DNA of 64,000 bases from CAYGZL01 sp964354345. GTDB lineage: Bacteria; Chloroflexota; Anaerolineae; Anaerolineales; UBA4823. The notes below the pieces were generated by a model. It was not told where the DNA came from. It worked only from the letters and a program-made list of their open reading frames with translations, and searched no databases. Positions within the stretch are counted from its first letter, which is position 1; the number at the start of each line of letters is the position of its first letter. Below, in pieces: positions 59,273 to 64,000 of the stretch. The DNA is taken from positions 119,049 to 183,048 of the forward strand of contig CAYGZL010000170.1 in NCBI GenBank assembly GCA_964354345.1, read 5' to 3'. The translations under genes were made by a program, and so were the position numbers.

Positions 59273-60136
59273 ATGCAAACAAAACTGACGAATAAAGACC
59301 GCACGGTTGTTATCGGTCCCGATCAGCCGTTCGTTATTATCGGTGAACGGATTAACCCGACCCGGCGCAAGAGGCTGTCTGAGTCAATGGGAGAGGGCGA
59401 TTTTTCGATTGTGCAAGCAGATGCTCGTAACCAGGTAGCCGCGGGGGCGCAGGTGTTGGATGTCAACGCGGGCATCCCTGGCGGTAACGAGCCCGTTCTG
59501 CTGCGCGGCGCGGCCGAAGCAGTCATGGCTGTAGTGGATGTGCCCCTATGTTTTGATTCGGCGAATCCGGAGGCGCTTGAAGCGGTGCTTGCTGTGTATC
59601 CTGGCAAGGCTTTGATCAACTCGTCTACGGCTGAACCGGCGATGATGAAGCGTGTTTTACCCCTGGCGCATAAATATGGCGCGGTAGTGATTGGCGTCAT
59701 CACCGATGAGAATGGCATCCCGCCTACGCCGGAGGCGCGCCTGGCGGTGGCCCGCCGTTTGATTGATGAAGCTGGGAGTTATGGCATCCCGCCCGAGGAT
59801 GTGGTGATTGATTGTCTGGCGTTGACAATTGGCGCGGATCACAACGCCGGGCGAGTGACGCTGGATTCCATCCAACTGGTCAAAGAAAAACTGGGGGTGA
59901 ACCTGAGTCTCGGCGCAAGCAATGTATCCTACGGATTGCCTGATCGCAAGTATATCAACGTGTCTTACCTGGCCCTGGCGATCGCTCGTGGCCTGACTGC
60001 TGCGATTACAGATCCAACCGTCCCGGAAATCCAGATCACGTTGCAGGCTTGCGATTTGTTAATGGGCCGTGACGAGTACGCCATGCGTTGGATCAAGGGT
60101 TTTCGGAAGCGGGAGAAGGCTGCAGCAGCTTCATAA
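59273..60136 (+). CDS. Methyltetrahydrofolate:corrinoid methyltransferase (AcsE/MtrH-like)
   Basis: Pterin-binding TIM-barrel enzyme, 287 aa. Seen: FVIIGERINPTRRKRL (20-35) with the Asn-x-Thr motif, AGAQVLDVNAGIPGG, VPLCFDSANPEALEA, ALINSSTAEPAMM, and LSLGASNVSYGLPDRKYINVS. These residues bind methyl-THF. It moves methyl groups between the corrinoid protein (40 bases upstream) and THF. Together the pair can feed methyl groups from a methylated compound into the folate pool or run toward acetyl-CoA synthesis. Confidence 0.9.
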   Translation: MQTKLTNKDRTVVIGPDQPFVIIGERINPTRRKRLSESMGEGDFSIVQADARNQVAAGAQVLDVNAGIPGGNEPVLLRGAAEAVMAVVDVPLCFDSANPEALEAVLAVYPGKALINSSTAEPAMMKRVLPLAHKYGAVVIGVITDENGIPPTPEARLAVARRLIDEAGSYGIPPEDVVIDCLALTIGADHNAGRVTLDSIQLVKEKLGVNLSLGASNVSYGLPDRKYINVSYLALAIARGLTAAITDPTVPEIQITLQACDLLMGRDEYAMRWIKGFRKREKAAAAS

Positions 60137-60143
60137 AGAATAT

Positions 60144-60173
60144 AAAATTCGCCGCCATTTGGCGGCGAATTTT
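60144..60173 (+). terminator. Bidirectional terminator hairpin
   Basis: Perfect 13-bp inverted repeat AAAATTCGCCGCC / GGCGGCGAATTTT around an ATTT loop, followed by ATT. Its A- and T-rich flanks serve both strands, as expected between the convergent methyltransferase and PspC genes. Confidence 0.82.
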
Positions 60174-60189
60174 ATTAAGGATCGGGTTC

Positions 60190-60447
60190 CTATTCAGACG
60201 GAGCAGGAGGTTCCGGGGGCAGTGGCGGTGTGGGGGAGATGAACGTTGTTTGAGTGGGCGCATCAGGGACGACGATCCACAGGATCAGGTATACCAATCC
60301 ACCAGGACCGCCCAGGAATAGCGCCAGGACAAACAACAGGCGCACCACCGTCGGGTCGACGCTGAGATAATCCGCCAATCCGCCGCAGACTCCGGCGATC
60401 ATCCGCTCTTTACGTGAGCGATAAAGTCGTTTCACTTCGCTAGACAT
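60190..60447 (-). CDS. PspC-domain membrane protein
   Basis: An 85-aa protein. Seen: LYRSRKERMIAGVCGGLADYLSVDPTVVRLLFVLALF, the PspC signature (GVCGGLAxYxxVDPTxVRL), one strongly hydrophobic helix (VVRLLFVLALFLGGPGGLVYLILWIVVP) and a Pro-rich C-terminus. Acts in membrane stress signalling in other bacteria. AAGGAG precedes its start. Confidence 0.9.
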   Translation of the reverse strand: MSSEVKRLYRSRKERMIAGVCGGLADYLSVDPTVVRLLFVLALFLGGPGGLVYLILWIVVPDAPTQTTFISPTPPLPPEPPAPSE

Positions 60448-60515
60448 TGTAGATTCTCCTTACATGAGTTTGATCTAAAATATCTACGCAAACCACTTAA
60501 AAAAGTTGTGCGGCG

Positions 60516-61235
60516 TCAGGCTTTTTTGGGCTTGACAATCATCTGGTACAGGCTGAGTAAGACATAGAAAGCCGCGTATGCCAGGGACAGGTAGATCAGG
60601 ATCGCTGGGACATGGGGGTAAAGCAGCAGGACCAAAAAGCCTACCACACCCCAGGCATAACTGGCGACCAACATGATCGACCGATGCCGTTGTGTGCGGG
60701 AGGGGTAGATATATTTGATCGGCACGAAAACCAGGATCACGAAGATCAGGATGATCGCCAGGTTCACCCAGGGATTCGAACCTATTATAAATAAGAAGAC
60801 CACCAGCACATTCCAGTAGGATGGGAAACCCTTGAAGTAATGATCCTCCGTTTTAGCATCTGCCTGGCAGAACTGGTAGGCGGAGGCTAACAAGATCAGC
60901 GCAGCGCCCAGGATAGTAAATTGCGCTGGCAACATGTTGGCCTTAATTAACATCAACGCCGGAACCAACACATAGTTGAGGTAGTCGATCATGTTGTCCA
61001 GCAAGGCGCCATCAAAACCAGGGAGGTATTGCTTGACCTTTGCCAGACGCGCCAGCGTGCCATCAAGGCCATCCACGATTAATGTGGCAGCGATCCACCA
61101 GAAAGCCAGGCGCCAATTCTCTTGCTGGATCGCGATGATCGCCAGCAATCCCCAAACAACACCTGTGGCAGTGAACAGGTGGACGCCCCAGGCAAATGCC
61201 CGATGGCCCGCCAACGCAGTTGGTGAAGCGTTCAT
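60516..61235 (-). CDS. CDP-alcohol phosphatidyltransferase (phosphatidylcholine synthase-like)
   Basis: Membrane enzyme of 239 aa with about eight helices. Seen: the CDP-OH signature DGLDGTLARLAKVKQYLPGFDGALLDN...D, containing all the metal-binding Asp residues of the D-x2-DG-x2-AR-x8-G-x3-D-x3-D pattern, and the later FKGFPSYWNVLVVFLF, which resembles Pcs-type phosphatidylcholine synthases more than PgsA. If so it condenses choline with CDP-diacylglycerol. Assignment of head group is tentative. Lies 16 bases after ileS and has GGAG within its leader. Confidence 0.75.
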   Translation of the reverse strand: MNASPTALAGHRAFAWGVHLFTATGVVWGLLAIIAIQQENWRLAFWWIAATLIVDGLDGTLARLAKVKQYLPGFDGALLDNMIDYLNYVLVPALMLIKANMLPAQFTILGAALILLASAYQFCQADAKTEDHYFKGFPSYWNVLVVFLFIIGSNPWVNLAIILIFVILVFVPIKYIYPSRTQRHRSIMLVASYAWGVVGFLVLLLYPHVPAILIYLSLAYAAFYVLLSLYQMIVKPKKA

Positions 61236-61251
61236 AATATTGTCTCCATCC

Positions 61252-64000
<2,749 letters not shown>

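Overview
The window reads as a chromosomal segment of a free-living bacterium, most likely Chloroflexota (Anaerolineae-like). This is inference from protein style and gene content: an amylopullulanase with an Apu-like layout, a fused FtcD-FchA enzyme, and a secreted-enzyme C-terminus of the FLPVxLKN kind that I associate with this phylum. No rRNA, tRNA, CRISPR array or insertion sequence was recognised. Genes are densely packed, with many ATGA/TGATG stop-start overlaps.

Region 1 (1-40.5 kb, all + strand) is a very large surface-glycan locus. It opens with a capsule-type glycosyltransferase and a methyltransferase. A compact acylation module follows: an acyl carrier protein, a class-II-aaRS-like amino acid:carrier-protein ligase, a GNAT, an AAC(3)-like acyltransferase, a DUF2172/DUF4910 aminopeptidase-like protein and a sulfotransferase. 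Next comes a nucleotide-sugar block with a CMP-sugar synthetase, a 2-hydroxyacid dehydrogenase, an SDR and a DUF115 protein. The rest holds GT2, GT4 and GT-C glycosyltransferases, a second sulfotransferase, a secreted GH43-like protein, rmlCBAD for dTDP-rhamnose, a three-domain GT2 giant, a decayed gene, an ABC polysaccharide exporter whose ATPase carries a LamG-like lectin domain, a WecA/TagO-type initiating transferase, a Wzz-like protein and an O-antigen ligase/polymerase-like protein. Together these could build, decorate (rhamnose, amino-acyl or acyl groups, sulfate), export and anchor one or more surface polysaccharides.

Region 2 (40.4-48.4 kb, - strand) holds a YtxH-type small membrane protein, a 1736-residue secreted amylopullulanase, an MFS transporter and a GH130 phosphorylase: a glycan-utilisation set read outward from a shared A/T-rich intergenic region.

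Region 3 (48.6-64 kb) is housekeeping: panB-panE-panC-coaX (pantothenate/CoA), fused formiminotransferase-cyclodeaminase, two lipoproteins (M23 peptidase and CapA-like), dcd, an aminotransferase on the opposite strand, a corrinoid protein with a methyl-THF:corrinoid methyltransferase, PspC, a CDP-alcohol phosphatidyltransferase and the 3' part of ileS. PanB, FtcD-FchA and the corrinoid pair all use folate-bound one-carbon units.

Two families of short dispersed repeats run through region 1, often inside reading frames and kept in frame. One is an ACCTTCAA/CCAATATC low-complexity type. The other is a palindromic GGAAC-N-GTTCC / CGGGTC-N-CCG type. The strongest candidates for something undescribed are the carrier-protein acylation module, the lectin-tailed Wzt, the C-terminal FLPVxLKN tail and these repeat families.
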